Shown: positions 1 through 8,403 of the stretch, piece by piece | Layout: the number at the start of each line of letters is the position of its first letter | How positions within the stretch are numbered: the first letter of the stretch is position 1 | Assembly (NCBI GenBank): GCA_038924905.1 | Contig: JBCKUK010000004.1 | Span: 1 to 64,000, forward strand | DNA from: JBCKUK01 sp038924905 | GTDB lineage: Bacteria; Pseudomonadota; Gammaproteobacteria; Burkholderiales; Methylophilaceae | Direction of reading: 5' to 3' | Length of the DNA: 64,000 bases | Notes under the pieces: generated by a model | Seen by the model: the letters and a program-made list of their open reading frames with translations, nothing else | The model's database searches: none | Told to the model about the DNA's origin: nothing | Position numbers and translations under genes: made by a program

Positions 1-46
1 TAAAATAATAACAATTTTTAATTAAGCTTTTTTGGGGAACACGATT

Positions 47-1279
47 ATGCGTCGCGTCGTTGTCACTGGCATGGGGATAGTTTCCAGCCTGGGAAATAAC
101 AAATCAGAAGTTTTGAATAGCCTGCAACAAGGCCGCTCCGGCATTACGTTTCAGCAAGAGTATGTTGATCATGGATTGCGCTGTCATGTTGCGGGCTCGA
201 TCAAAAATCTGAACATACAAGAACTTATCGACCGTAAGTTGCTACGTTTTATGGCAAGTGGCCACGCCTATGCCTGGATAGCCATGCAAGAAGCGATTGC
301 AGACGCCAGTCTGCCAGCGGAGCAAGTTTCCAATGTGCGTACCGGGCTTATCGTCGGCGCCGGAGGCACCTCCACAGAAAGTATGCTGGAAGGCACCGAT
401 ACCCTGCGTGAGAAGGGCATCCGTCGGGTTGGGCCTTATATGGTCACTAAAACCATGTCCAGCGGCGTGGCCGCATGTCTCGCCACAGGCGCTCAGATTA
501 AGGGTGTGAATTACGGTATCAGTTCGGCCTGCTCTACCAGCGCGCATTGCATAGGCGCCGGTGTAGAGCAAATCCAGATGGGCAAACAAGACATCGTTTT
601 TGCCGGCGGTGCAGAAGAAGAGCACTGGACCATGTCATTCCTGTTTGACGCCATGGGGGCACTTTCCAGCAAATATAACGATACGCCGGACAAGGCCTCA
701 CGCACTTACGATGTTAATCGTGATGGTTTTGTTATTTCGGGTGGTGGCGGCATCGTGGTGCTGGAAGAATACGAGCATGCTAAAGCGCGTGGCGCCAAGA
801 TTTATGCAGAAGTTGTAGGTTATGGGGCTACTTCAGATGGCTATGACATGGTCGCTCCAAGTGGAGAGGGGGCAGTGCGCTGTATGCGTCTAGCTCTTGA
901 GGGTGTGGAAGGCGAAGTGGATTACATCAATACCCATGGCACAAGTACCCCTGTAGGCGATACAAAAGAGCTGGAAGCGATAAGTATGGTGTTTGGCGAC
1001 AATGCCTACGGTAAAGTGCCAGCGATTGCCTCTACTAAACCACTCTCAGGACACGCGTTGGGCGCAGCTGGCGTGAATGAAGCCATTTATACTTTGCTGA
1101 TGATGGATAATAATTTTATTGCTGCGTCGGCCAATATCGAAACGCTGGATCCAGCTGCTGAAGGCTTGCCGATTGTGCTCAAGCGTATTGATAACGCGAA
1201 CATTCAAACTGCATTGTCGAATAGCTTTGGTTTTGGTGGAACCAATGCGACATTGACTCTTTCGCGCAGAGGATTGTAG
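47..1279 (+). CDS. fabB: beta-ketoacyl-ACP synthase I
   Basis: Condenses malonyl-ACP with a growing acyl-ACP in the cytoplasm; the FabB type is the one needed for the unsaturated branch. The thiolase-fold catalytic triad is visible: Cys near residue 162 in SSACSTSAHCIG, His in NTHGTSTPVGD and His in KPLSGHALGAAG. The ACSTSAHC context is FabB-like rather than FabF-like. Length is 410 aa, normal for FabB. The start is the ATG at 47, which has a GGGGAA ribosome-binding site just upstream; an in-frame TTG at 32 overlaps that site and is unlikely. A fabA partner, if linked, would lie left of the window. Confidence 0.93.
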   Translation: MRRVVVTGMGIVSSLGNNKSEVLNSLQQGRSGITFQQEYVDHGLRCHVAGSIKNLNIQELIDRKLLRFMASGHAYAWIAMQEAIADASLPAEQVSNVRTGLIVGAGGTSTESMLEGTDTLREKGIRRVGPYMVTKTMSSGVAACLATGAQIKGVNYGISSACSTSAHCIGAGVEQIQMGKQDIVFAGGAEEEHWTMSFLFDAMGALSSKYNDTPDKASRTYDVNRDGFVISGGGGIVVLEEYEHAKARGAKIYAEVVGYGATSDGYDMVAPSGEGAVRCMRLALEGVEGEVDYINTHGTSTPVGDTKELEAISMVFGDNAYGKVPAIASTKPLSGHALGAAGVNEAIYTLLMMDNNFIAASANIETLDPAAEGLPIVLKRIDNANIQTALSNSFGFGGTNATLTLSRRGL

Positions 1280-1363
1280 GTCGGATGAGGCTGTCAATAC
1301 GCTAGTTTGGGATTGGTGGAAGGCGACTCACTCTTCCGTCCTACTACGCCGTATTAACAGCAT

Positions 1364-1697
1364 TTATTCAAGCGTTTTTGTATCTTCTTCCTGACGTTTT
1401 TGCTGCCGTCTATCCAGCCACCACGCAAGCGTGAGCAATAATAAAAAGCCCCAAGGAAGTAAAACCGGCAGCAAAGTAATGGCTAAGGTGCGAAATGGCG
1501 CGCAGGTCTTTGGTCATTGTTATGCGCTCTTCAATGGTCCATTTTTCACCATGCCTATGTCGCATCAGCAGCGGTATAAAGCCGCGTATTTGCGACAACT
1601 CAAGCAGAATTTTAACTCGCTCACGTTCTAAACTGTCGTGCGTAGCGTGCTTGAGCTTGTGAAAATGAGCGCTGGAAAATTGCGGTTTCTTTAACAT
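1364..1697 (-). pseudogene. small LETM1-like protein gene, frameshifted
   Basis: The ATG at 1697 opens a frame beginning MLKKPQFSSAH, with a charged helical stretch (LERERVKILLELSQIRGFIP). Around 1485-1492 the frame leads into a stop at 1410, but the alternative frame from the same point reads LAITLLPVLLPWGFLLLL followed by WWLDRRQQKRQEED and stops at 1364. That is a clean hydrophobic segment plus basic tail. The combined product of about 110 aa resembles small LETM1-like membrane proteins of betaproteobacteria. One base is apparently missing or extra near 1487. It starts 2 bp after the stop of the Mth938-like gene, so the two are probably co-transcribed. A sequencing error is as likely as a real mutation. 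Family assignment is tentative. Confidence 0.5.
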
Positions 1698-1699
1698 TT

Positions 1700-2068
1700 T
1701 TAAATAATCAAAGCTGCAGTGACACTGCGGCCTTCGGCCATTAGAAAATTGTAGGTACGGCAGGCAGCAGCGGTTGACATACACTCAACACTAATTCCGC
1801 TCTCGGTCAGGGTGCGTCCCAAATCTGGATGAATAAAGCGCTGCGTTTTACCTGTGCCAAGTAACACTACCTCAGGCTTTAGTAGCGCTAATTGCTCAAA
1901 GTGTGCTGGTACCAGACTGTCAAAACCCGACACTTGCCAATCGGGGATCGTGCGGTCTGGCAGCACAATCAAGCTTTTCAAATAGCGTACTTGGTTAATC
2001 TCTACCCAAATCTCATCGTAGCCAGTGATGAGCTGATTGCCAGCGGCATGGGTAAGGTGAAGTTTCAT
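1700..2068 (-). CDS. Mth938-like domain protein
   Basis: A 122-aa soluble protein of the Mth938/DUF498 family, related to the bacterial homologues of mitochondrial assembly factor NDUFAF3. Family hallmarks seen are the N-terminal ITGYDEIWVEINQVRY, the central PEVVLLGTGKTQRF and the C-terminal GISVECMSTAAACRTYNFLMAEGR. The family's biochemical role is not established. It is the first gene of a short minus-strand pair with the frameshifted LETM1-like gene just downstream. The divergent alaA begins about 270 bp away, so the shared intergenic space probably holds both promoters. Confidence 0.82.
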   Translation of the reverse strand: MKLHLTHAAGNQLITGYDEIWVEINQVRYLKSLIVLPDRTIPDWQVSGFDSLVPAHFEQLALLKPEVVLLGTGKTQRFIHPDLGRTLTESGISVECMSTAAACRTYNFLMAEGRSVTAALII

Positions 2069-2255
2069 CTTGCGATATTCACTGATTAAAGCTTAATCAT
2101 AGCGCATTGTCAGAACTATCTATGCCCTATTTTCACCTGTATTTTCATGGTGGCCTGCAATAAAAAAGCGACCGATTTTATTCGGCTATTACATTCTGCT
2201 TGGTTGTGGCCGTGAGAAATTGCGGTAAGCATTCGCCGATTGGTATGAGTTTGCA

Positions 2256-2285
2256 TTGCCCCGAGGGTGATCGGCAAGGTAGAAT
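2256..2285 (+). promoter_or_regulatory. candidate sigma70 promoter of alaA
   Basis: TTGCCC (2256-2261) and TAGAAT (2280-2285) are separated by 18 bp, in the 270-bp gap before alaA. The -10 box is good and the -35 box is weak. No other element was recognised in the gap. Confidence 0.3.
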
Positions 2286-2338
2286 TAGGTTTTGAAACAA
2301 GTGCGTTTTCTGACGCTAATCTGACTCTCAACCCGGCC

Positions 2339-3568
2339 ATGCAACCCATACATAAATCTACCAAGCTCAATAACGTGTGCTACGACATTCGCGGCCCGGC
2401 GTTGGCGCGCGCAAAGCAGATGGAGGAAGAAGGCCATCGCATCATCAAGCTCAACATCGGCAACCCCGCACCGTTTGGCTTTGAAGCGCCTGAAGAGATC
2501 CTGCAGGATGTGATTCGTAATATGGGCGAGGCTTCGGGCTATACCGACTCCAAAGGACTGTTCGCCGCGCGCAAGGCGGTCATGCACTACACCCAGCAGA
2601 AGAAAATCCCTGGTGTCGATATTGACGACATCATTATCGGCAACGGCGTGTCCGAGCTAATTGTGATGGTGATGCAAGCGCTACTGAATAATGGCGACCA
2701 GATTCTGGTGCCGGCGCCGGACTATCCTTTATGGACGGCTGCGGTGACGCTGGCAGGTGGTACGCCGCGCCATTATTTATGTGACGAGCAATCAGGCTGG
2801 CTACCGGATTTGAAAGATATCGAATCCAAGATCACCGCCAATACGCGCGGTATCGTGGTTATTAACCCGAATAACCCTACAGGCGCTCTGTACCCCGAGG
2901 AAATTCTGGAAGGCATCATCGAAATTGCGCGCCACCATAAGCTGGTGGTTTTTGCAGATGAGATTTACGACAAGATGCTGTATGACGGCAATACCCATAC
3001 ATCGATTGCTTCGCTAGCGGACGACGTGTTGTTTGTCACCTTGAACGGGCTTTCCAAGAATTATCGTACCTGCGGCTACCGCGCTGGCTGGCTGGTGGTG
3101 TCTGGTGAAAAGAACCATGCCAGAGATTATATTGAGGGCCTGAATATGCTGGCCTCGATGCGCCTGTGCGCCAACGTGCCGGGGCAGCTGGCGATACAAA
3201 CCGCGCTCGGCGGCTACCAAAGTATTAATGATTTGGTCGCGCCCACAGGGCGGCTATGCAAACAGCGTGACCTGGCTTACAAGCTGCTCACGGAAATTCC
3301 GGGCGTGACATGCGTCAAGCCGGCGGCTGCGTTGTATCTGTTCCCAAAACTGGATCCGAAAATGTACCCAATCAAGGATGACCAGCAATTCATCCTGGAC
3401 TTGCTGCTGGAAGAAAAGGTATTGCTGGTGCAAGGCACCGGTTTTAACTGGAAACAGCCGGATCACTTCCGCGTGGTATTTTTACCCAATGTGGATGATT
3501 TGACCGAGGCCATAGGGCGTATTGCAAGATTTTTGGAGCAATATCGTAAAAAGCATCAAAAAACCTAG
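2339..3568 (+). CDS. alaA: alanine aminotransferase AlaA-type
   Basis: Pyridoxal-phosphate aminotransferase (fold type I) that makes alanine from pyruvate and glutamate. It matches E. coli AlaA along its length: KLNNVCYDIRGPALARAKQ at the N-terminus, NIGNPAPFGF, VPAPDYPLWTAAV, VINPNNPTGALY, FADEIYDKMLYD, and the PLP lysine in NGLSKNYRTCGYRAGW. The homologous start is the ATG at 2339, giving 409 aa. An upstream in-frame ATG at 2267 would add 24 residues with no homology and lies within the likely promoter. It precedes hom and thrC, an order that suggests an amino-acid biosynthesis neighbourhood. Confidence 0.9.
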   Translation: MQPIHKSTKLNNVCYDIRGPALARAKQMEEEGHRIIKLNIGNPAPFGFEAPEEILQDVIRNMGEASGYTDSKGLFAARKAVMHYTQQKKIPGVDIDDIIIGNGVSELIVMVMQALLNNGDQILVPAPDYPLWTAAVTLAGGTPRHYLCDEQSGWLPDLKDIESKITANTRGIVVINPNNPTGALYPEEILEGIIEIARHHKLVVFADEIYDKMLYDGNTHTSIASLADDVLFVTLNGLSKNYRTCGYRAGWLVVSGEKNHARDYIEGLNMLASMRLCANVPGQLAIQTALGGYQSINDLVAPTGRLCKQRDLAYKLLTEIPGVTCVKPAAALYLFPKLDPKMYPIKDDQQFILDLLLEEKVLLVQGTGFNWKQPDHFRVVFLPNVDDLTEAIGRIARFLEQYRKKHQKT

Positions 3569-3722
3569 CCACATAGGACACAGAGTTCACAGAGAACTAC
3601 AAAATATAAATATAAATATAAATAATCAGTAATTGCGTCAATACTCAGACTAGAAAAATTTTGTTACGGTGCTTTCTTTGTTTGGGTTGGATTTTCTCTG
3701 TGTACTCTGTGTCCTCTGTGGC
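3568..3722. repeat. inverted CACAGAG repeat unit, copy 1
   Basis: The left arm at about 3568-3604 and right arm at about 3692-3722 are inverted copies of a motif in which CACAGAG recurs about every 9 bases and is followed by AACTACAAAA. An AT-rich spacer lies between. It fills the alaA-hom gap. Related copies lie at 5086-5162, 5198-5275 and 10633-10786. Confidence 0.8.
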
Positions 3723-3758
3723 TAAATAGATTTAAGATTTCTTGAAAGTTAATAAACG

Positions 3759-5072
3759 ATGAAACCAATTAATGTAGGTTTGCTTGGCATTGGTACTGTA
3801 GGCGGCGGCACGTTTACCGTGCTGAGCAGAAACCAGGAAGAAATTACCCGGCGCGCAGGACGCCCGATTCGTATCGTCAAGGTTGCAGATCGCGATGTTG
3901 CGCGTGCGAAAGAAATAACCAAAGGCACAGTAGCAGTTACCGATGACGCTTTTTCTGTCGTTTCTGACCCCGAAATCGACATTGTCGTCGAGTTGATTGG
4001 CGGCACTACTCTTGCCAAAGAGCTGGTGCTTAAAGCTATCGCAAGCGGTAAGCACGTAGTGACTGCAAATAAGGCGCTGATTGCCTTGCATGGCAACGAG
4101 ATTTTTTCTGCTGCGCAGAAAAAAGGTGTGATCGTGGCCTTTGAGGCTGCTGTGGCTGGCGGCATTCCGATCATCAAGGCGGTGCGTGAAGGTTTGTCAG
4201 CCAACCGTATCGAATGGATCGCCGGAATTATCAACGGCACTACCAATTTCATCCTTAGCGAGATGCGTGAAAAAGGCCTGGCTTTTGACGCCGTGCTAAA
4301 AGAAGCACAACGCCTGGGCTACGCCGAATCCGACCCGACCCTCGATGTAGAAGGCATCGACGCTGCGCACAAGCTTATGATTCTTGCCGCTATCAGCTTT
4401 GGCATCCCCATGCAGTTTGATAAGGTTTATATCGAGGGCATCACCAGGCTTGCCCGCGATGATATTCGTTATGCTGAAGAACTGGGTTATCGGGTAAAGC
4501 TGCTTGGCATTACCAAGCGCACCGATGCGGGCATTGAGCTGCGTGTACATCCAACGCTAATCCCTGAAAGACGCTTGATTGCCAATGTGAACGGTGCGAT
4601 GAATGCAGTGCTGGTGAAAGGCGATGCAGTTGGGCCTACGCTATATTACGGCGCTGGGGCTGGCGCAGAGCCGACCGCAAGTTCCGTGGTAGCCGATCTG
4701 GTGGACGTAACGCGCATGCATACCGCCGACCCACATCAGCGTGTGCCACACCTGGCTTTCCAACCGGATCAGCTGGCCGATCTGCGAATATTGCCGATGT
4801 CTGAAATCAGCAGCGCCTATTATTTGCGCATGCGCGCCACGGATAAGCCTGGCGTATTGGCCAATGTGACGAAAATCCTGGGTGATCGCGATATCTCGAT
4901 TGATGCCATGATGCAAAAAGAGCCGCAAGACAACGAAACCGAGGCCGACATCATTATCCTTACCCACATTACCGTGGAAAAGAATATTGACCAGGCCATC
5001 GCTGCGATTGAGGCACTGCCGGCGATAGCGGGCAAGGTGACGCGTATCCGGATGGAAGAACTAGGAAGATAA
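3759..5072 (+). CDS. hom: homoserine dehydrogenase
   Basis: Reduces aspartate-4-semialdehyde to homoserine for threonine and methionine synthesis. An N-terminal Rossmann motif GLLGIGTVGGGT is followed by the catalytic domain (GIINGTTNFILSEM, LGYAESDPTLDVEGIDAAHK). A C-terminal ACT domain (YYLRMRATDKPGVLANVTKI) would bind a feedback effector. Length is 437 aa, the normal monofunctional long form. Repeat units lie on both sides: one in the alaA-hom gap and two in the hom-thrC gap. The three genes are co-directional and may be read through the repeats. Confidence 0.96.
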   Translation: MKPINVGLLGIGTVGGGTFTVLSRNQEEITRRAGRPIRIVKVADRDVARAKEITKGTVAVTDDAFSVVSDPEIDIVVELIGGTTLAKELVLKAIASGKHVVTANKALIALHGNEIFSAAQKKGVIVAFEAAVAGGIPIIKAVREGLSANRIEWIAGIINGTTNFILSEMREKGLAFDAVLKEAQRLGYAESDPTLDVEGIDAAHKLMILAAISFGIPMQFDKVYIEGITRLARDDIRYAEELGYRVKLLGITKRTDAGIELRVHPTLIPERRLIANVNGAMNAVLVKGDAVGPTLYYGAGAGAEPTASSVVADLVDVTRMHTADPHQRVPHLAFQPDQLADLRILPMSEISSAYYLRMRATDKPGVLANVTKILGDRDISIDAMMQKEPQDNETEADIIILTHITVEKNIDQAIAAIEALPAIAGKVTRIRMEELGR

Positions 5073-5085
5073 TTGAAAATCCTGA

Positions 5086-5162
5086 ACCACGGAGAGCACA
5101 GAGTTCACGGTGAAAACCTTAAAAGATTTAGTTTTTGTAGTTCCCTGTGTTCCCCGTGGTTA
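5086..5162. repeat. inverted CACAGAG repeat unit, copy 2
   Basis: Arms at 5086-5119 and 5131-5162 are inverted variants of the CACAGAG motif, with a short spacer. It sits directly after hom. Confidence 0.75.
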
Positions 5163-5197
5163 AAAAAGGATTTGCTCTAAAAAGATGAAAAACCTTA

Positions 5198-5275
5198 GCT
5201 ACAGAGCGCACAGAGTTCACAGAGAAAACCCTGAAAGAATTCGTTTTTGTAGTTCTCCGTGTTCTCTGTGGTGAA
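5198..5275. repeat. inverted CACAGAG repeat unit, copy 3
   Basis: Arms at 5198-5229 and 5244-5275 are separated by about 14 bases. It lies in tandem with copy 2 and just before thrC, so a long RNA hairpin would form in the hom-thrC transcript. Confidence 0.78.
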
Positions 5276-5299
5276 AGCTTTTAGAATTACTGGATGACC

Positions 5300-6727
5300 A
5301 TGAAATACATTTCCACCCGCGGCCAGTCGCCCGCGCTCAAGTTTAGTGAAATTCTGCTCGGTGGTTTGGCGCCAGATGGCGGGCTCTACCTGCCGGAAAC
5401 TTATCCGCATTTTGCTGATGCTGGTTTAACCGCCATGCGCGGCATGGATTACCGCGACCTGGCCTTTACCATTCTTTCGCGCCTGATTGATGATATTCCA
5501 GCCGCTGACCTCAAGGCGATTATTAACAAAACCTATCGCCCGGAAGTCTATTGCCATGCGCGTTCCGGGCAAAACTCGGCAGATATCACACCGATGCTAA
5601 AGCTGGAAAACAACCTCTACCTGCTCTCGCTTTCAAACGGTCCTACGCTGGCATTCAAGGACATGGCGATGCAGCTTCTGGGTAACCTGTTTGAATACGT
5701 GCTGGACAAGGTTGGGCAGGAAAGCAATATCCTGGGCGCCACCTCGGGCGATACCGGCTCTGCTGCTGAATACGCAATGCGCGATAAAAAAGGCCTGCGG
5801 GTTTTTATGCTCTCGCCGCATAAAAAAATGAGCCGCTTCCAGACCGCGCAGATGTTCAGTTTGCAGGACAAGAACATTTTTAATATTGCCGTTAATGGCG
5901 TGTTTGATGATTGTCAGGATATGGTCAAGGCCGTGTCCAATGATGCGGCATTCAAGGCAAAGTACAAGATAGGCGCAGTCAATTCCATCAACTGGGCGCG
6001 TGTTGCGGCGCAGGTGGTGTATTACTTCAAGGGCTATTTTGCGGTGACCGCAAGTAACACCGAACAAGTGAGTTTTGCCGTGCCTTCCGGCAACTTTGGC
6101 AATGCCTGCGCAGGCCATATTGCCCGCATGATGGGCTTGCCAATCAAGCAACTGGTTGTTGCGACCAATGAAAATGATGTGCTGGATGAATTCTTCAAAA
6201 CCGGTGTGTATCGTCCACGTGGTTCGGCCAACACCTTCCACACCTCCAGCCCTTCCATGGATATCTCCAAAGCCTCTAATTTTGAGCGCTTTGTATTTGA
6301 TCTGGTTGGGCGTGACGCTGCCAAGATGCGCGAGCTATGGAGCAAGGTGGATAGCGGCGGTGCGTTTGACCTCAAGGCAGATGGCAGTTTTGCCAGGGTT
6401 ACTGACTACGGCATGGTGTCAGGCAGTAGCAGTCACGCAAACCGTCTGCAGACCATACGTGAAACATCAAAGAAGTACGGCGTTACCATTGACACCCACA
6501 CAGCCGACGGCTTGAAAGTTGCGCTGGAATATCGCGAGGCCGATGTACCCATGATTGTGTTGGAGACGGCGCTAGCTGCCAAGTTTGAAGATGCGATTGT
6601 AGAAGCACTTGGCCAAAAACTGGAACGTCCGGCGGACTTGGCAGGGCTGGAAGATTTACCGCAGCGCTTTGATGTGATGGATGCCGATGCGGCGGCCATC
6701 AAGCAATATATCGTTGAGCATACTTAG
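5300..6727 (+). CDS. thrC: threonine synthase
   Basis: PLP-dependent conversion of O-phosphohomoserine to threonine, the last step after hom. The product begins MKYISTRGQSPALKFSEILL, the usual N-terminus. The PLP lysine is in NGPTLAFKDMAMQLLG, and the phosphate-binding loop region is GATSGDTGSAAEYAM. Length is 475 aa, typical of the longer proteobacterial type. The ATG at 5300 was chosen because it matches the family N-terminus; an ATG at 5294 in the same frame adds two residues. No clear ribosome-binding site is visible for either. Confidence 0.95.
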   Translation: MKYISTRGQSPALKFSEILLGGLAPDGGLYLPETYPHFADAGLTAMRGMDYRDLAFTILSRLIDDIPAADLKAIINKTYRPEVYCHARSGQNSADITPMLKLENNLYLLSLSNGPTLAFKDMAMQLLGNLFEYVLDKVGQESNILGATSGDTGSAAEYAMRDKKGLRVFMLSPHKKMSRFQTAQMFSLQDKNIFNIAVNGVFDDCQDMVKAVSNDAAFKAKYKIGAVNSINWARVAAQVVYYFKGYFAVTASNTEQVSFAVPSGNFGNACAGHIARMMGLPIKQLVVATNENDVLDEFFKTGVYRPRGSANTFHTSSPSMDISKASNFERFVFDLVGRDAAKMRELWSKVDSGGAFDLKADGSFARVTDYGMVSGSSSHANRLQTIRETSKKYGVTIDTHTADGLKVALEYREADVPMIVLETALAAKFEDAIVEALGQKLERPADLAGLEDLPQRFDVMDADAAAIKQYIVEHT

Positions 6728-6757
6728 TTGTCATTCCGGCGAAAGCCGGAATCCAGT
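6728..6757. repeat. palindromic CATTCCGG repeat, left of GIY-YIG gene
   Basis: A short hairpin of the form CATTCCGGCGAAAGCCGGAAT lies right after thrC. An inverted relative lies at about 7050-7081, so the pair brackets the GIY-YIG gene. Confidence 0.8.
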
Positions 6758-6759
6758 TT

Positions 6760-7050
6760 ATGGTTAAGCTGCCCTGCGTCTATATACTCGCAAGCAAGCC
6801 TCGCGGCACTTTGTATGTGGGCGTAACATCCGACTTGGTGAAGAGGGTCTGGCAACACAAAAATGATTTTACTGATGGGTTTACCAAAAAATATCAAATT
6901 CATAGTCTCGTTTGGTATGAGTCTCATAACAGTATGGAATCTGCTATAGGCCGCGAGAAGGCGATAAAAGAGTGGAAACGGCAGTGGAAGTTAGAGTTAA
7001 TAGAGGCTACCAATTCCGTTTGGGGTGATTTGTATAATAATCTACTGTAA
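6760..7050 (+). CDS. GIY-YIG nuclease domain protein
   Basis: A 96-aa single-domain protein of the UvrC N-terminal-like GIY-YIG family (YhbQ-like group). The motif appears as CVYILASKPRGTLYVGVTSDL, followed by the conserved RVWQHK and ALGREKAIKEWKR-type helix (here AIGREKAIKEWKRQWK). Glu in MESAIGREK is the likely metal ligand region. Cellular role is unknown for most members. The gene lies exactly between two inverted CATTCCGG palindromes, which suggests that gene and palindromes moved or are maintained together. Confidence 0.88.
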   Translation: MVKLPCVYILASKPRGTLYVGVTSDLVKRVWQHKNDFTDGFTKKYQIHSLVWYESHNSMESAIGREKAIKEWKRQWKLELIEATNSVWGDLYNNLL

Positions 7051-7081
7051 ATGGATTCCGGCTTTCGCTGGAATGACGGGG
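7050..7081. repeat. palindromic CATTCCGG repeat, right of GIY-YIG gene
   Basis: It begins at the last base of the GIY-YIG stop codon region and reads ATTCCGGCTTTCGCTGGAAT. It is the inverted counterpart of the copy at 6728-6757. Confidence 0.78.
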
Positions 7082-7089
7082 GTAAGAAT

Positions 7090-7884
7090 ATGAAGGTCTA
7101 CCACGACTTGATGCGCCACGTGTTGGAGCATGGCCACAAGAAGGAAGACCGTACCGGCACCGGCACCTTGTCCGTCTTCGGTTACCAGATGCGTTTTAAT
7201 CTGGCCGATGGGTTCCCGCTGCTCACTACCAAAAAAGTCCATCTTAAATCCATTATCCACGAGCTGCTATGGTTCTTGCAGGGCAGTACCAACATTGCCT
7301 ACCTGAAAGAAAACGGTGTTTCTATTTGGGATGAATGGGCAGACGGGAAAGGTAATCTGGGGCCGGTGTATGGCTATCAATGGCGCAATTGGCCCAAGCC
7401 AGACGGTACCCATATCGACCAGATTACCCAGGTGGTGAATGCGATTAAGAAGAACCCCAATTCGCGTCGCCTGATAGTTTCCGCCTGGAACGTTGCCGAT
7501 GTAGACCAGATGAAACTGCCGCCTTGCCATGCATTCTTTCAGTTCTATGTTGCAGATGGCAGATTATCGTGCCAGCTCTACCAGCGCAGCGCCGATATCT
7601 TTCTCGGCGTGCCCTTCAATATTGCTTCTTATGCACTGCTGACCATGATGGTGGCGCAGGTCTGTGACCTCCAGCTCGGGGATTTTGTGCACACCCTGGG
7701 CGACGCACACATTTATCTGAATCATCTTGAGCAGGTGAACGAACAGCTGTCGCGCGAAGTGCGCAGTTTGCCGACCATGTACATTAATTCGGATGTGAAA
7801 GATATTTTCAGCTTCAAATTTGAAGATTTCACGCTGGAAAATTATGACCCGCATCCGGCGATTAAAGCTCCAGTCGCCGTATAA
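7090..7884 (+). CDS. thyA: thymidylate synthase
   Basis: Methylates dUMP to dTMP with methylene-tetrahydrofolate. The catalytic Cys is in LPPCHAFFQFYV; other family blocks are RTGTGTLSVFGYQMRFNL, WDEWADGKGNLGPVYGYQWR and LYQRSADIFLGVPFNIASYA. From the ATG at 7090 it is 264 aa, identical in length to E. coli ThyA, with a GGGGGTAAG ribosome-binding site. An in-frame ATG at 7051 lies inside the flanking repeat and would add repeat-derived residues, so it is not used. Its stop abuts folA directly. Confidence 0.96.
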   Translation: MKVYHDLMRHVLEHGHKKEDRTGTGTLSVFGYQMRFNLADGFPLLTTKKVHLKSIIHELLWFLQGSTNIAYLKENGVSIWDEWADGKGNLGPVYGYQWRNWPKPDGTHIDQITQVVNAIKKNPNSRRLIVSAWNVADVDQMKLPPCHAFFQFYVADGRLSCQLYQRSADIFLGVPFNIASYALLTMMVAQVCDLQLGDFVHTLGDAHIYLNHLEQVNEQLSREVRSLPTMYINSDVKDIFSFKFEDFTLENYDPHPAIKAPVAV

Positions 7885-8403
7885 ATGCCACATCTTTCCA
7901 TCATTGTTGCTATCGCCAGGAACGGTGTTATTGGCTACCACAATACGCTGCCTTGGCACCTGCCGGAGGACCTGAAACGCTTTCGCGCCTTGACCACGGG
8001 TCACCATATCATTGTGGGTCGCAAAACCTATGAGTCGCTTAATCGTCTGTTGCCTGATCGCACGACAGTGATTGTGACGCGCAACCCAGATTACAAAGTA
8101 GCCGGCGCGCTCATTGCAAACTCACTGCAGCAGGCAATCAAACTATGTGGAAATGACAAAGAGGTGTTTCTTATCGGTGGTGCAGAACTGTATCGCGACG
8201 GTTTAAAGCTTGCAGACAAACTTTATATAACAGAAATTGATGCGGCGTTTGAGGGCGATGCTTTTTTTCCGGGATTTGATAAAACCGAGTGGCGAGAAAC
8301 CTCACGTGAGCAGCATACCGCAGGGGGCAATGGTGAAATGCAAAGCTTGAACTTTTCTTATGTTACCTATCAGCGTTACTTGCCGGCAACACAATCCACA
8401 TAA
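7885..8403 (+). CDS. folA: dihydrofolate reductase
   Basis: Regenerates tetrahydrofolate from the dihydrofolate produced by ThyA, and follows thyA with no intervening base. Recognised by LSIIVAIARNGVIGYHNTLP, the substrate Asp/Glu region LPEDLKRFRALTTGH, NADPH-binding IIVGRKTYES and VFLIGGAELYRD. At 172 aa it is the normal chromosomal type. Its last 28 bases overlap, tail to tail, the 3' end of the amino-acid decarboxylase on the other strand. Confidence 0.95.
   Translation: MPHLSIIVAIARNGVIGYHNTLPWHLPEDLKRFRALTTGHHIIVGRKTYESLNRLLPDRTTVIVTRNPDYKVAGALIANSLQQAIKLCGNDKEVFLIGGAELYRDGLKLADKLYITEIDAAFEGDAFFPGFDKTEWRETSREQHTAGGNGEMQSLNFSYVTYQRYLPATQST

Noticed and set aside
3568..5275. CRISPR array, given regularly spaced repeats
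   Set aside because: The repeats are inverted pairs of short words with no unique spacers of constant length and no cas genes.
7051..7089. Upstream ATG as the thyA start
   Set aside because: It would translate the palindromic repeat; the ATG at 7090 gives the exact family length and has a better ribosome-binding site.
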